Assembly (NCBI GenBank): GCA_001661515.1
Contig: LUVW01000037.1
Span: forward strand, 142,958-206,957
DNA length: 64,000 bases
Source of the DNA: Capniomyces stellatus
Taxonomy: Eukaryota > Kickxellomycota > Harpellomycetes > Harpellales > Legeriomycetaceae
Direction: 5' to 3'
A program made the translations under genes and the position numbers. This document shows, piece after piece, positions 1-11,229 of this stretch; the stretch's first letter is position 1; each line of letters starts with the position of its first letter. The notes beneath the pieces were generated by a model. It was given only the letters and a program-made list of their open reading frames with translations, had not been told where the DNA came from and made no database searches.

Positions 1-2
1 AA

Positions 3-935
3 AATGAAGAAGGCGAATTTATCGACTACGAGTCCAAGGTTTCTTTTGAATTTGACCATCTCAGGCTCGTAAGTCACATATATATACATATATATATATA
101 CTTGTATTATAAATAAAGGCTGGGAGAGAATCGAGCAAGAAAGAGAAAAAAAAGGACTTTTTGAGCTCGATATATAACTTATTTTTGTGTCAACTCAAAC
201 CAACACTGTATTCGTAGAAAGTGCTCAATGTCAAGGATATATCCGGAGAGCTGAGCCACGATCTATTGAGGTAAGTTGAGAACATGGAATAAGCAGCCTG
301 TGTGTGTATACACAATGTGTGGTATTGAAAAATGACTAGTTTGGTGGACACTTGCGTGTTTGTTTGAAAGAAGGTTACAAGTGGGGGTAAAAGTAAGTAA
401 ATGGGTACATGTATACAACGTGTTTGTTAGGGATGAGATCCAGTTGATGGCCGAGACATACATAGACGAGCACTACTTGGGAGGGAAAACAGTGGTGTGC
501 CCGTACTTTGACAAGGAAAAGAACGAAGATGTGTACATGATTTGCATAATAAACAACAAGTACTCGCCAGAAAACTACTGGAACGGGCGCTGGCAATCAA
601 CGTGGTCATACTCGCCAAAGAGCGGGGAGCTTGTAGGCAAGCTGAAAATAAATGTACACTACTACGAGGACGGAAACGTGCAGCTGTCGGTTGAAAAGGA
701 GTTTGACGATGTGGTTCCATATGAGGGAAGCGAGGAGGACATGAGCCTGGAGATATTCGACAATATCAAGCGTATAGAGAAACTTATGCAGTCCAGCATC
801 AACGAGAACTACCATCAGCTGAGCGAGAACACCTTCAAGGACTTGCGCAGGAAACTGCCCTTGACACGCAGCAAGATCGACTGGCTGAAAATAGCCAACT
901 ATAACATTGGCGAGTCTTTAGGCGGTGTCAACTAG
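3..935 (+). CDS. CAP1: F-actin-capping protein subunit alpha (CapZ alpha), 5'-partial
   Basis: This is the alpha subunit of the heterodimer that caps actin filament barbed ends. Three exons are visible: before 3 to 68, 218-270 and 431-935. Introns start GTAAGT at 69 and 271 and end in TAG at 217 and TAG at 430; phases agree (0, then 2). The first piece carries the family's KVSFEFDHLR-type segment. The last exon carries WNGRWQSTWSY, the hallmark VHYYEDGNVQL, and the C-terminal LRRKLPLTRSKIDW followed by the tentacle-like tail ending at a TAG stop at 933-935. About 207 residues are present against about 270-286 for the family, so the N-terminus and start codon lie before the window. Assignment is confident from motif order; the exon joins are inferred by hand. 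Confidence 0.93.
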
Positions 936-1946
936 GGGGGGAAAACCTGCATTCACCTGCTTATTTTGACCTTTTCTATTGATATTACTACTATTTTATT
1001 ATTACTATTACTATTACTTTTTGGTTCCTCCATCCTCACCTCACCTCTTTGTAGCCCCCCTCCCCCCCCCCCCCNNNNNNNNNNNNNNNNNNNNNNNNNN
1101 CCCCCCCCCCCCCCCCCCCAGCATAACTTGGCAAACCTTATTTTAATGCCCGCTTTCATTTGTTTCACCTCACTTGTTTCACCTTTTTTTTATTTTTCTC
1201 TTTACATTTTATTCAACTATATTATACCTGTCAACTATGTTCCTTGAACTGTGGATTTGGCTGCAGAGTGTTATATACTTTTTCTTTTGCCGCATTACAA
1301 GCTCTATTTGTTTAATTGGGGGGGGGGGTTTACTTGATAAAACCTTGACATGAAAAACCTTAAAAAGAAAAAAAAAAAAAGCAGGTAAAGTCGGTATGCT
1401 TTTGATTGGTTGAAATTGATGGAAAAGGATTTGGTAGTTTTAATGTAAATTTGGTGATTTTGAGTTGGCAACATTATTAGGTTTTTATAAATGATTGTTG
1501 TAGCGATAAAATTTTTTTATTTTTATTTTGTAACTGAAGCTTTAAATTTTCCATTTTTTTTTTTTTCTTCTTTTTCTTTTTTTTTGCAGTTAAAATAACG
1601 AGAGTTTAAATGAATCGAAAAAAAAAAATTAAATAAAAAAAAAATTTTTTTAAGTTGAAATTTAAAAAAAAGCAAAATTGATTCAGCATAAAGAGAAGGA
1701 AAAAAAATAAAAAAAACAAGTGAAAATAGAAGGAATATATAGTGAATTTAGTTTTTCAACAGTAGTTTTTTTTTTTAAAAATAAAAAATTCGTTTATAAG
1801 GAAACGAACGTAAACATTTAGGAAACACATTTTTTTATTATAATTGTTTTGTATATACAAAGTAGATTTTGAATCAGGAAGGAAAAAGAAAGGAAGAAAA
1901 AGATAGGAGTTGGTAAATAAAAACAAAGAGAAATAAAAGAAATAAA
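936..1946. other. Intergenic region, low complexity, no gene
   Basis: Nothing coding is seen. It holds a poly-C assembly gap, an 11-base G run at 1318-1328, and from about 1490 a strongly A/T-rich leader that turns purine-rich on the + strand before the Pescadillo start. Confidence 0.7.
1062..1119. repeat. Poly-C tract containing an assembly gap
   Basis: Thirteen C, then 26 N (1075-1100), then 19 C. The gap is flanked on both sides by the same homopolymer, so the missing sequence is probably more C. The true length is unknown. Confidence 0.95.
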
Positions 1947-3905
1947 ATGGGTAAACTTAAAAAGGCAGGAAAGGAGGGAGCGGCAGCAAAATATATTAAT
2001 CGTAATCGGGCGATTAAGAAGCTGCAAGTATCGTTGGGAAATTTCAGAAGGTTGTGTATATTGAAGGGGATATACCCAGTTGAGCCAAAGAATCGTAAGA
2101 AGGTGAATAAGGGCTCAACAGCACCAACAACATTTTACTACACAAAGGATATACAGTTTTTGATGCATGAGCCGTTGATTGAAAAGTATAGACAGCACAA
2201 GATATTTTTGAGAAAATTGCAAAGAGCAGTTAGCAAGAACGAGTGGACAAAGGCGGCGACATTGAAGAAGAGCAGGCCGTTGTACAAGATTGATCATTTG
2301 ATTCGGGAGAGATACCCAACGTTTAATGATGCGTTGAGAGATATTGATGATGCGTTGAGTATGTTGAGTTTGTTTGGAATAATGGCGAGCTCAAAGAAGG
2401 TGGGAGGGGACAAGATGCTGAACAACTGCAAGAAGCTGGTTCATGAGTTTATGCACTATGTGATAAAGACGGGGAGCCTGAAGAAGAGCTTTTTATCGAT
2501 CAAGGGGATCTACTACCAGGCAGAGATCCACGGGCAAACAATTACGTGGATTTCGCCATACCAGTTCAGCCAAAAGGTGCCTAGCGATGTGGACTTTAGA
2601 GTGATGTGGAGTTTCTTGGAGCTTTACCAGACACTGATTGGGTTTGTGAACTGCAAGCTGTACATGGAGGAGAACCTGGTGTACCCACCAAAGATTGACA
2701 AGGAGGTGGAGTCGATTGGAGTTGGATTGGGATCGTTGGTGATTGAAAGCACAAACGTGCAGGACCTGATTTCGAACATTGAGCAGGAGCAGGAGCAGGG
2801 ACAGGGACAGGGACAGGCAGAAGCCAAGGTTGAGAAAATAAACATGACGGCATTGGCAGCAAAGATCAAGTCGATCAGCAAAGACAGTGCAGCAGACTCG
2901 AAAGAAGAGACTGCAGGACAAGAGGCTGCCGGAGAGCAGGGGCCAAGTGGGGAGGAGGGAAGCGAGCAGTCAGCAACAGCCAATCAGAGAAAGGAACTGT
3001 TCAAAAACCACCTATTTTACCTGTCGAGAGAGGTTCCACAGTACTCGCTGGAGTTTGTGATCCGAAGTTTCGGTGGTGTGGTGTGCTGGGACAGCTACTA
3101 TGAGGGCAAGTTCAACAGCTCAATAAGCGAGAGTTTTGAGAAAATCACAATCCAGGTGTCAGACAGACCAAGCATCAAGACGAAGGCCAGAGGAAGAATA
3201 TACGTGCAGCCACAGTACATCTACGACTCAATCAACGCCAACATGCTTCTGAACAGCAAGTTATACCTGCCAACCTGCAAGCTGCCACCCCATCTATCGC
3301 CTTTTGTCACCTACAAGGAAGGCGACTACGTGCCAATGCAGCAAAGAGCTATTGACGAAATCGCAAAGTCTGAGGGTTTTGTTGGCGAGATCAACCACCT
3401 TGAGACCCAAGACGCTCCTGAAGCCGCACCCAGAACCGCTGCTCAGCCAGCCCAGTCAGATGATGATGACGAAGATGACGTCAACCTTGACGATATGAGT
3501 GCTGACGAGTCTGGATCCGACTCTGAAGCTGATTCTGATGCCGAAACCAGTGCCAAGCCAAAGACAAAAACAAAGCCAAATACAAGATCAGGTGCTAAAA
3601 AGACCTCCAGAGAAGACGTTACTGAGCATCAGGCTGAACTTGAGGCCGAACTTGCAGGAATCAAGTATTCAGACTACAAGTCCAACGCTGCTAGCCGTAT
3701 TGTCAATGGAAACGCTACTTCTGGCGGCCATGTCAAGAAGAGAAACGCTGATGAGGAAGAACGCAAACAGCTGGCAATGACCATGATGTCTAAAAAGAAG
3801 AGAAAGCTGTATAACCGTATGCAGAATGGAATCCAGCAAAGATCCCGCAAGGCTGATTTGCTTGAACAGCGTAGAGTTGCTGCTGAAAACAATCCTAAAC
3901 AATAA
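1947..3905 (+). CDS. NOP7: Pescadillo homolog (NOP7/PES1), ribosome biogenesis
   Basis: Single-exon 652-residue protein. Pescadillo is the core of the PeBoW/Nop7-Erb1-Ytm1 complex in the nucleolus and is needed for 27S pre-rRNA processing and 60S maturation. The start MGKLKKAGKEGAAAKYINR and the following Pescadillo N-terminal block (residues about 5-280, with GNFRRLCILKGIYP and LIRERYPTFNDALRDIDD) are family hallmarks. A BRCT domain follows at about residues 347-450. An Asp/Glu-rich stretch near 505-540 and a basic tail with KKKRKL complete the usual layout. Length fits the family (about 590-620) with a somewhat long Gln/Glu linker near 275-300. Synonymous codon ends are G/A-rich at the 5' end and C/T-rich in the last 500 bases. 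Confidence 0.97.
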   Translation: MGKLKKAGKEGAAAKYINRNRAIKKLQVSLGNFRRLCILKGIYPVEPKNRKKVNKGSTAPTTFYYTKDIQFLMHEPLIEKYRQHKIFLRKLQRAVSKNEWTKAATLKKSRPLYKIDHLIRERYPTFNDALRDIDDALSMLSLFGIMASSKKVGGDKMLNNCKKLVHEFMHYVIKTGSLKKSFLSIKGIYYQAEIHGQTITWISPYQFSQKVPSDVDFRVMWSFLELYQTLIGFVNCKLYMEENLVYPPKIDKEVESIGVGLGSLVIESTNVQDLISNIEQEQEQGQGQGQAEAKVEKINMTALAAKIKSISKDSAADSKEETAGQEAAGEQGPSGEEGSEQSATANQRKELFKNHLFYLSREVPQYSLEFVIRSFGGVVCWDSYYEGKFNSSISESFEKITIQVSDRPSIKTKARGRIYVQPQYIYDSINANMLLNSKLYLPTCKLPPHLSPFVTYKEGDYVPMQQRAIDEIAKSEGFVGEINHLETQDAPEAAPRTAAQPAQSDDDDEDDVNLDDMSADESGSDSEADSDAETSAKPKTKTKPNTRSGAKKTSREDVTEHQAELEAELAGIKYSDYKSNAASRIVNGNATSGGHVKKRNADEEERKQLAMTMMSKKKRKLYNRMQNGIQQRSRKADLLEQRRVAAENNPKQ

Positions 3906-4718
3906 ATTCTCCGCTTTATTCCACCCTCTTCTACTCTTATTTATTTATCTAATCTAGTCTAGTTTTTTTTTCTCTTTCTTTCATTCACTCTTTTATCCAT
4001 CTATTTATTTTAATAAATCAAGATATAAACTACTCTTACTTTAAATACAATCCTAGCGCCTTAAAGTCTTTTATTTGTCTTTCTTAATCACTATAACAAT
4101 ATCAATGGCCCCAGTTTACGAGTTTGTAATCGATATAATCTGCCTATTTTTTGTTTTTTTTTTTAATTCGACTTGGTAACTAAATGTTGCAATAATTCCG
4201 TTTCTTTTTCTTTCTCGTTCCCTTTTTTTCGCTCTTATTTTGGTTCTACAAGTCTCGGGAAAAAAAAAAAATTTAAATTAAATTAAATTCTATTACCGAA
4301 TTAATCCACATTTACAGCCTTTTTTTTTTTTTTACATTATTACTATTATTATTATTATATAATCTCCACAACAAAAATTAAAAATCCACTCACTCTCTCC
4401 CCACCACCACTGCTCCTTATTCCCCTCCCTTCCCACCCTTACCTCACCACAACCACCACCACCCACCAAATTCAAACTCAAAATTCCAAAATTTAGAATT
4501 CAGAATTCAAAACTTAAAATCCAAAATCCCAAAACTCTGAATCTAAAATTCCAAAATCCAAAATTCCCAAATCCATACGACTTGAAAAACAACAACAACA
4601 ACAACAAATATATATATATAACATTAATCATAAATAGACAAACTCGTGTCAAATCTGTGTTTGATACCAGTTGTGACCAAACCCTCCCGAAAATAATTTA
4701 AAAATAAACTAAATTAAA
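3906..4718. other. Intergenic region between NOP7 and UBC8
   Basis: No gene seen. C/T-rich just after the NOP7 stop, then AT-rich with short homopolymers. The part next to UBC8 contains a degenerate repeat listed separately. Confidence 0.7.
4468..4574 (+). repeat. Degenerate AAAATTCCA-like short repeat upstream of UBC8
   Basis: Around ten imperfect 8-11 bp units built on AAAATTCCA / AAAATCCCA / AGAATTCA. It ends about 145 bases before the UBC8 start codon. Whether it is a promoter element or slippage product is not known. Confidence 0.6.
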
Positions 4719-6026
4719 ATGAGTTCAAAAAAACGAATTGAAACCGATGTAATGAAGCTGTAAGTTACCACAATCTCATCCTCCATATATCCTTTTTTTT
4801 CCTTTATTTGCAGTTTTGAGTCTACACTGGCTTTTTTGTTTTTTTTTGTTTTTAGTGCGTTACTTGACACATTTGTAACCCCATTTTATATTTAAACATC
4901 TCTTTTGTATTCATCAGCCTAATGGGCGATTTCGAAGTGTCCCTGGTAAACGACAGTCTACAGGAATTCTATATTAAATTCAATGGTCCTTCAGACAGTA
5001 AGCCCAGTTCAAATCTAAAACCCGAACAAACATATATAACCATTTACATTTTCCAAAACAGCTTTGTTTATATTAACACCTGTCTTGCTTCACCAACTCC
5101 ATTCTTTATTAGCCCCGTTTTCTGGTGGGATTTGGAAAGTTCATGTAGAAATACCAAACCAATACCCATATAAATCTCCATCAATTGGATTCATCAACCG
5201 AATTTACCACCCAAACATTGACGAATCGTAAATATCCCTTACTCTTTCCTTCTTTCTATTTTCCCAACATTTTTTCTCTTCATTTTCTGTTCAACCCCCC
5301 CCTACATTGTACACATTACAAACCCCCCCTCCCTCTTCTTTCTTTCTATGTTTATGGTTTTTTAGAAGCGGTTCTGTTTGCCTTGACGTAATCAACCAGA
5401 CTTGGAGCCCGATGTTTGGTAATTTTTGACCACTTTTCTAACCACTACTCTTATTTCTGCTTTTGTTTCTATCATCGATGTATCCGCAAACAAACACGCG
5501 CTATTCTTGACTGACTCTTTTTTGCTTTCACTTGACTCACGACCAAATCAATCACTAATTTACAACACCACTCCAGTAAAAATAAAATAAAATAAAATAA
5601 AAAAAGTCCATAAACAACGTACTAATTGCATCATTTCCCGCTACGCCTACTTACCTAGACATTTTAAATATCTTCGAGTCTTTCCTCCCACAACTTCTCC
5701 GATATCCCAACCCAACCGACCCACTAAACACCGAAGCCGCCACATTGCTGATGCAAAACCCCGAAGCATACGAAACCAAGGTCAAAGGTTTGTTGCAATA
5801 TACTTTTATCGCCTTTTTTTTTTTTTGTAGTTGTTGCTGCTGTTGTAGTTGTTGCATTTATTGTTTGTGGCTGTTTTAATCCATTCTTACTCTGCATCCA
5901 TAAATTTTGGTCAATTTAGAACATGTTAAGCGATATGCCACCAAAGAAGCCGCTAATTTTGAATCCACAAAGAACTCTGATAACGAAGACGACCTAAGCT
6001 CAATTGGATCTATGGACGATGAGTAG
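4719..6026 (+). CDS. UBC8: Ubiquitin-conjugating enzyme E2 H (UBC8/UBE2H)
   Basis: Six exons: 4719-4759, 4918-4997, 5113-5227, 5366-5418, 5659-5787, 5920-6026, giving 174 residues (human UBE2H 183). The splice phases close exactly. It carries ubiquitin as a thioester and, in yeast, Ubc8 works with the GID/CTLH ligase in gluconeogenic enzyme turnover. The UBC fold is recognisable: [18 protein letters not shown], then the HPN motif in [10 protein letters not shown], the catalytic cysteine in [17 protein letters not shown] (codon 5379-5381), and the UBE2H-typical [19 protein letters not shown]. The C-terminal acidic Ser-Asp-Glu tail ending SMDDE is also characteristic of this E2 class. The first exon codes [14 protein letters not shown], which matches the family N-terminus and fixes the start. 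Confidence 0.95.
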
Positions 6027-6585
6027 TGGGACCTTGGTTCGCTTTGGCTACCAGCCAACTTTGGCCAACAACTGCATCTCTTTTACTTTTTTCCACTATT
6101 ACTTTTTCCACTATTACTTTTTCCATTATTACTTCTTTTCCATTGTTACTTTTTCATTATCCATTTGATTGGCCTTCAACCGCAGTTAGCTTTACTACCT
6201 TAGTCTGCTTTATTACCACATCAATATAGGCATTTCTCCCTCTAGATAACCGTTACTTTTGTTTTCCTAAAACAAACACAATCAGAAAAATAAATAAAAT
6301 TAAAAAGGGACACACGAGTTTAGGTTTTTTTTTTAAACTGGCTCTTCAAGCATCACTTGTTGTGTCATGTGCAAATCATATTCACTCGTTTAAATCCATT
6401 TGGGTACGCCTCAATGATGTGTATGTATGTTTAGGTACTGGTACATGTTTTAAGCCCTTTTTAGTGTTGGGTACTATTGGTATTATTATTTTAAAACCTG
6501 TACGTTGAACAGGGAGGAAAAAAAAACATAATAGTAAATGGCTAGATAAATAGTTAAAAGTAACAAAAAATAACAAAATGACACT
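6027..6585. other. Convergent intergenic region UBC8 / PEF gene
   Basis: No gene seen. C/T-rich tail of UBC8 with repeated TTTTTCCACTATTAC-like units near 6090-6150, then a mixed sequence up to the minus-strand stop at 6586. Confidence 0.65.
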
Positions 6586-7685
6586 TTACAAATTCTTGAT
6601 TGAGGTCATCATAAAGGTGTTGTAGTCAAAGTTGACCCAACCATCGCCATCTGTGTCCAAGTACCTAAACGAGTCGGTCAGAGACTTGATTGTAACACAG
6701 ACAAAGATAAATCTGTCAAAGCTTATCCCGCCTCTCGAAGCTCTGCTCTTGGCACCATCCAGGTTTTCCACCTTTCTGACAACTGTATCGACAACTTGCT
6801 GTGACACTGGAATGCCAAACGACTTGAGTGCAGTAAACAGCTCTTGACGGTCAACTGTTCCCGAGTTGTCTTTGTCAAACGACCTGAAGCAGTTCTTCCA
6901 GTCCTCAATGTACTTCCACAGCCCCTTGAACTCGTTAAAGTCAATTGTCCCGCTCATATCCCGATCAAACATCGAAACCATCAACCGAACTGTCTCAATA
7001 CTAAATGGCGACCAATCCCCGTTTATCAATGCCCGCTGCAGCTCGTTTGTATCAATGCTTCCACTTCTGTCACTATTTACACATTCACACATTTTTTCTT
7101 TCTTCAATTTTTTATCTTTTTTCCATTAATTCACTTTACCCTCTTAAAAAGAAACGCTAAATTAAGCAAGTTTCCCTCACTAATATATTCTCCATTATTC
7201 TTACGTGTCAACAGCCTGGAACCAATTCACCAATTGTTGGTCCTGGTTTTGCATTGGTGGGCGCTCTATAGTTTGTTTTTTTGTGCATTTTCATTGTTTT
7301 CAATTTTTCATTGTTTTTCAAGTTTTCATTGTTTTCAAGTTTTCATTATTTTTCAATTTATCCCATACAACAATTTATCTCATATATCAATATATTCCAT
7401 CCATTTACATCTCCATCTATTTATCAGACTGTACTTACGAAAACCTCCGCCTGGAGGACGACCGCCTCCATACCCTCCTCCTCCCATCTGCTGTTGGGCT
7501 TGTCCATACCCTGGACCTGAACCTTGGCTTTGCCCGTATCCTGGATTTTGCTGAGGTCTACCTTGCGCTGCACCTCCTGGTGGGGGTGGGGGCCCTCCTC
7601 TTTGACCTCCTGGTGGTGGTGGTCCGCCATATCCTCCTCCATACCCTCCCCCATATCCTCCTCCGTAGCTTCCTCCGTAAGACAT
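6586..7685 (-). CDS. PEF1: Penta-EF-hand calcium-binding protein (peflin/ALG-2, Pef1-like)
   Basis: Three exons on the minus strand: 7685-7439, 7265-7205, 7072-6586, 264 residues (human peflin 284). The N-terminus (residues 1-82) is a Gly-Tyr-Pro-Gln low-complexity segment with repeated YGGG units, as in peflin and yeast Pef1. Five EF-hand-like units follow. The clearest loops are DTDRSGSIDTNE (split by an intron), DRDMSGTIDFNE, DKDNSGTVDRQE and DTDGDGWVNFD. The last, dimerising EF-hand is degenerate, as is usual. Such proteins bind calcium and hydrophobic partners and in animals act with COPII and CUL3. Introns have GTAAGT or GTAAG donors and TAG acceptors. The family is certain; orthology to peflin rather than ALG-2 rests on the long Gly/Pro N-terminus. 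Confidence 0.93.
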
Positions 7686-10019
7686 GTTTTCTTTTCTCTT
7701 CTTTTTTTATTACTTTTGCTTTTAATGCTTTTGTTTTGATAGCTTTTGGAAATTCAAAATTACCAGTTATCAAATTTCTTTCTAGTGTTTTTCAATTGTG
7801 ATTTGGAAGCAATGTTCTTGGTTTTAAACAATCAAAGATAATAAACACGAACCCGAATCCTTTGGCCAAGTTGGCTTTAAAAGTATGTCGTTGATAATTT
7901 CTTTGTTCTTTTACTTTTCTACACTAATTCTTTTAGTCGAATACATTCATCTGACAGTAGAATAATCTTTATTCAAACTTGTTCTTTTAATTCTATAGTT
8001 ACTCGCTCACTCGGCCAGTAATACGCTTTACTTGTCCCCGTACTTTTTTAAAAAGTATTGCCCCTTTCTTTTGACATTTTGGCATGCTTTTAGCTGTAAT
8101 TACTTTGCTTATTTTTTGTCTAAACCTAAATCTTTGGTTCCATTCCTCTAAAAATCCTGCATGTTTTTGGATTTGTTATTGTTTACATAAATTCTATTTA
8201 ATTCAAGAGTACATGCGTGCCACTTTTTCTCTGCAATTTACACCAAGTCCAATTTCAAAGTCATATGCCCTGAGCCTTCTTTTTTGAAAGTCTGCTTTTT
8301 TGTTTGGCTGCTTTTATTAATTCAATGGACGTAATTATTGCTGCAAAGTTGCCGAATCCCTTTGTTTTCTTTGATTGTTTATTTTTGAATTCGTCTTCTT
8401 GCCGGCTATTTTTTGCACATTCAACTTTTCTCCTTTGCAACTTTGCTTATTTACTTATTTTGCCTAGCTTAAATCTTGGAAAATACAGTGGTGATTAGAT
8501 GGCAAGCTGCTGTTTCTTGTGGTTTTGAGGGGGTGAAGGTGCTTTAAGAATTGCTTTAGTAGAATATAATACTATCATGTTTTCAAAATTCTTGGCACAA
8601 ACAATAGATTTGGCCCCTTTTTTAAAAATCGAATGCTTGTTGATAGCTTTAAAATAGCGGCCTGATTTTAATCTGTGCCAAGAGCAGCTTTCATAAGACA
8701 ATTGGAAACGCCTACCAACCATTGTTTGCCATTTCAAATTAGATTGTATTAGGGTTGGTGGTGGGGCTTGACAAACCTTTTGTAGTATTTGGTGCAAGCA
8801 GATGAATTGGGCCAAAAGCCAGAGCTTGATGAGTGTTTAGAACATGATTTGTAAAGTGAACAGAACAAGGCGGTGCTGAAGTAAGCGGAGGAATTGTAAT
8901 GCAAAGCTGCACAAGCGAAACACACAAGCTGTGATTACCACCAAAGTTGAGCTGGTATAAAGAGTTTAAAATTGTGGTTTGGTAAATCGATAAAGTGTAC
9001 ACGTTGTAAAATAAATAAAGAACAGAATAAAATGAGGATTATTGAATCAAGCGATAAAAGTATGTATATAAAAAGAGGTCATTAGAAAAGCCAATTATGA
9101 GAGAGAACAGCCAAATTAAGACATATTTAGTTTGCTTAATACCCAATTGAAAATGAGTATAAAGCAGAATGAGGAAATAGTAGAGTGGTTTAGTTAACAA
9201 AGATATAAATATCGTGTATTTAGCCCAGGGGTTGTAAAAAAGTGTTATAGGTCAGGCTTTAAACTGAATTAACTGAATTAACTGAATAGCCAGTGTTTAA
9301 ATAGCAAGCGGACAAAAATAAAAGGCGAATAAAAGAGATAGAGGCATTATAGAAAGAATAGTAAAAGTAAATTGGGTGATGACAGAACAAAAAAGATGGA
9401 GTTTACGTAATTAACATGAGCAAAAGGAGACGGGTGGAATTTAAATGGCTTTTTAAAGAAAAAAGTAGCAAAAAAAGGAAAGTAATTCCATTGATAATAA
9501 ATTAACGGGGTTTCTAATCAAAATGAAAAGAAAGGAGGAAAATAAGTGATTGGAGAGGGTTGGGTATGAGAGAGAGAGTAAAGAGTCAACAAATAGAGGA
9601 CAAGTACACAGTATTCCCTAAAGAAATAAGGGTTGGAAATTGGTGCAACTAGAATGGTGTTGAAGGTAAGAGGGCCAAATTTGAGACTGAAGCCCGCGTT
9701 GGTAATGAGTGTGTTATATAGGTAGAAGTATTGGTAAAAATTCTGATTAGAAAAGAGCAATGTATAATTGGACTATACAAAAAATAAATAAAACGGAAAA
9801 GAAAGCAATATTTGATAGAGCGGTTAAAGAGCAGATTGAAAAAGAAAAAAAAAAGAAAAGAAAAGAAAAAAGTTTGAAGGTTTGGAGAAGAACATGAAGA
9901 GAAAAAAAAGTAGGCTGAGAGACAAGATTCTAAAATAAGGCGACAGAGGAGACCAAAATGAATGAACAAGTAATAAAAACTTAGCGAAAAGAGCTTTAAG
10001 AAAATAGGGTAATACAAAG

Positions 10020-10100
10020 TAAAAAAGAAATAAAGAAATAAAGAAATAAAGAAATAAGGAAATAAAGAAATAAAGAAATAAAGAAATAAAGAAATAAAGG
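10020..10100 (+). repeat. AAAGAAAT microsatellite
   Basis: About ten near-perfect copies of the 8-base unit AAAGAAAT, with one AAGGAAAT variant, in the purine-rich leader upstream of the PAK kinase. Confidence 0.9.
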
Positions 10101-11061
10101 AAAACGAAATTGATCAATAGTTTGATAGGATTAAAAACAAAGAGGAAAAAAAAAAGAGGAAAAAAAAAAGCTTAGTAAAATGATTCGAATCATAGTTGTC
10201 ATTATTTTTAATTGTATTTTTATTGAAAGGGATATAAAAGAAAGGCGAGTTATTATAAAATAGCGAAAATGATACAAGTTGATTGGGATTGACTTGGTTT
10301 GAATCAGGAAGCGTAAGAGGAAAGGTTGAAGCTAAGTGGATGAAAAATTATAAAAATAATAAAGAAAAGGTAAAGAGGGCCGATTTTGATTCTGGGATGA
10401 AGTAATAGCGAGTAAAAGAAAAAAAACGATGTTATGATTGTTAATAGTAGACAAAAAGCAGCGAAGAAAAAAAATAAAAAAAAAGATGGAATCAAAAATA
10501 TGTAAAGCTCAATAAAGATGGCACTAGAGTAAAGTAAAGTAAGAAAAAAAAAAGATAATTTAAGAAATGGAATGGTATTTGCTGTTTTGATTTCTAAAAA
10601 GAGAGTAGGACTGCTTTATGTTATAGTTTTCAATAGTATTGATAGAGAGATATAGAATATAGTTTGTAAAGCACGGCTTTATATATTACAGGTAGAAGGA
10701 GAATAAAAAAAAATAGGAGCGAGGAATACTTGAGGATAAACAAGGAGTAAACCGAAAAGAGTTGTATAAAGTAGAGCTAGTACACTTTGGACTTGACAAT
10801 AGCAGTTTTACAAAAGCAAGAGAAGAGAAAAGAGTGGAGGAACAAAGAAACGGCGGAGGAAAAGAAAAGAAATTGAAGGAGAAAGGATAAAAGACAAATA
10901 AGCAATAAGGGAGGTTCGAAAAAGAAGTTTGAAGAGTAACGAGGGCTTACTAGTGAGATATTTCTTTATTTGGGCGAGATAAATAGAAAAGTGTTTGGAC
11001 TGACAGGTTTGGATAGAACGGGGAGAGCTGAATCGGCAAAATAAAAGGATAGAGACATAAG

Positions 11062-11147
11062 AGAGTATAGAAGAGAGTATAAAGCAGAGTATAAAAGAGA
11101 GTATAAAAGAGAGTATAAAAGAGAGTATAAAAGAGAGTATAAAAGAG
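11062..11147 (+). repeat. 12-bp GAGTATAAAAGA tandem repeat upstream of the PAK kinase
   Basis: About seven copies of a 12-base unit. Five consecutive copies contain a perfect TATAAAA (starting 11090, 11102, 11114, 11126, 11138), spaced exactly 12 bases apart. The array ends about 83 bases before the kinase start codon, so it could hold several TATA-box-like sites. Confidence 0.9.
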
Positions 11148-11229
11148 GAAGGAAGAGATAAAGCAGAATAGAGGAGAGGAGAGCAAAATAAATAAATAGT
11201 AAATTATAAACATAGCAAGGGTAGAAGGA

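Larger units (their letters stand above)
7686..11229. other. 3.5 kb gene-poor stretch, increasingly purine-rich toward the PAK gene
   Basis: I see no supported gene. From about 7690 to 8490 the + strand is T-rich; from about 8900 to 11229 it becomes strongly A/G-rich. The open frames here on the minus strand are Phe/Leu/Ser low complexity caused by this composition. It may hold the long promoter and 5' leader of the kinase at 11230. Confidence 0.6.

Noticed and set aside
8495..8815. 106-codon minus-strand open frame with a basic, ribosomal-protein-like look
   Set aside because: No recognisable family, no supporting splice sites or neighbouring exon, and it sits in a composition transition zone.
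9518..10117. Overlapping minus-strand frames rich in Phe/Leu/Ser
   Set aside because: They are produced by the A/G-rich + strand and AAAGAAAT repeats; no domain or sensible codon use.
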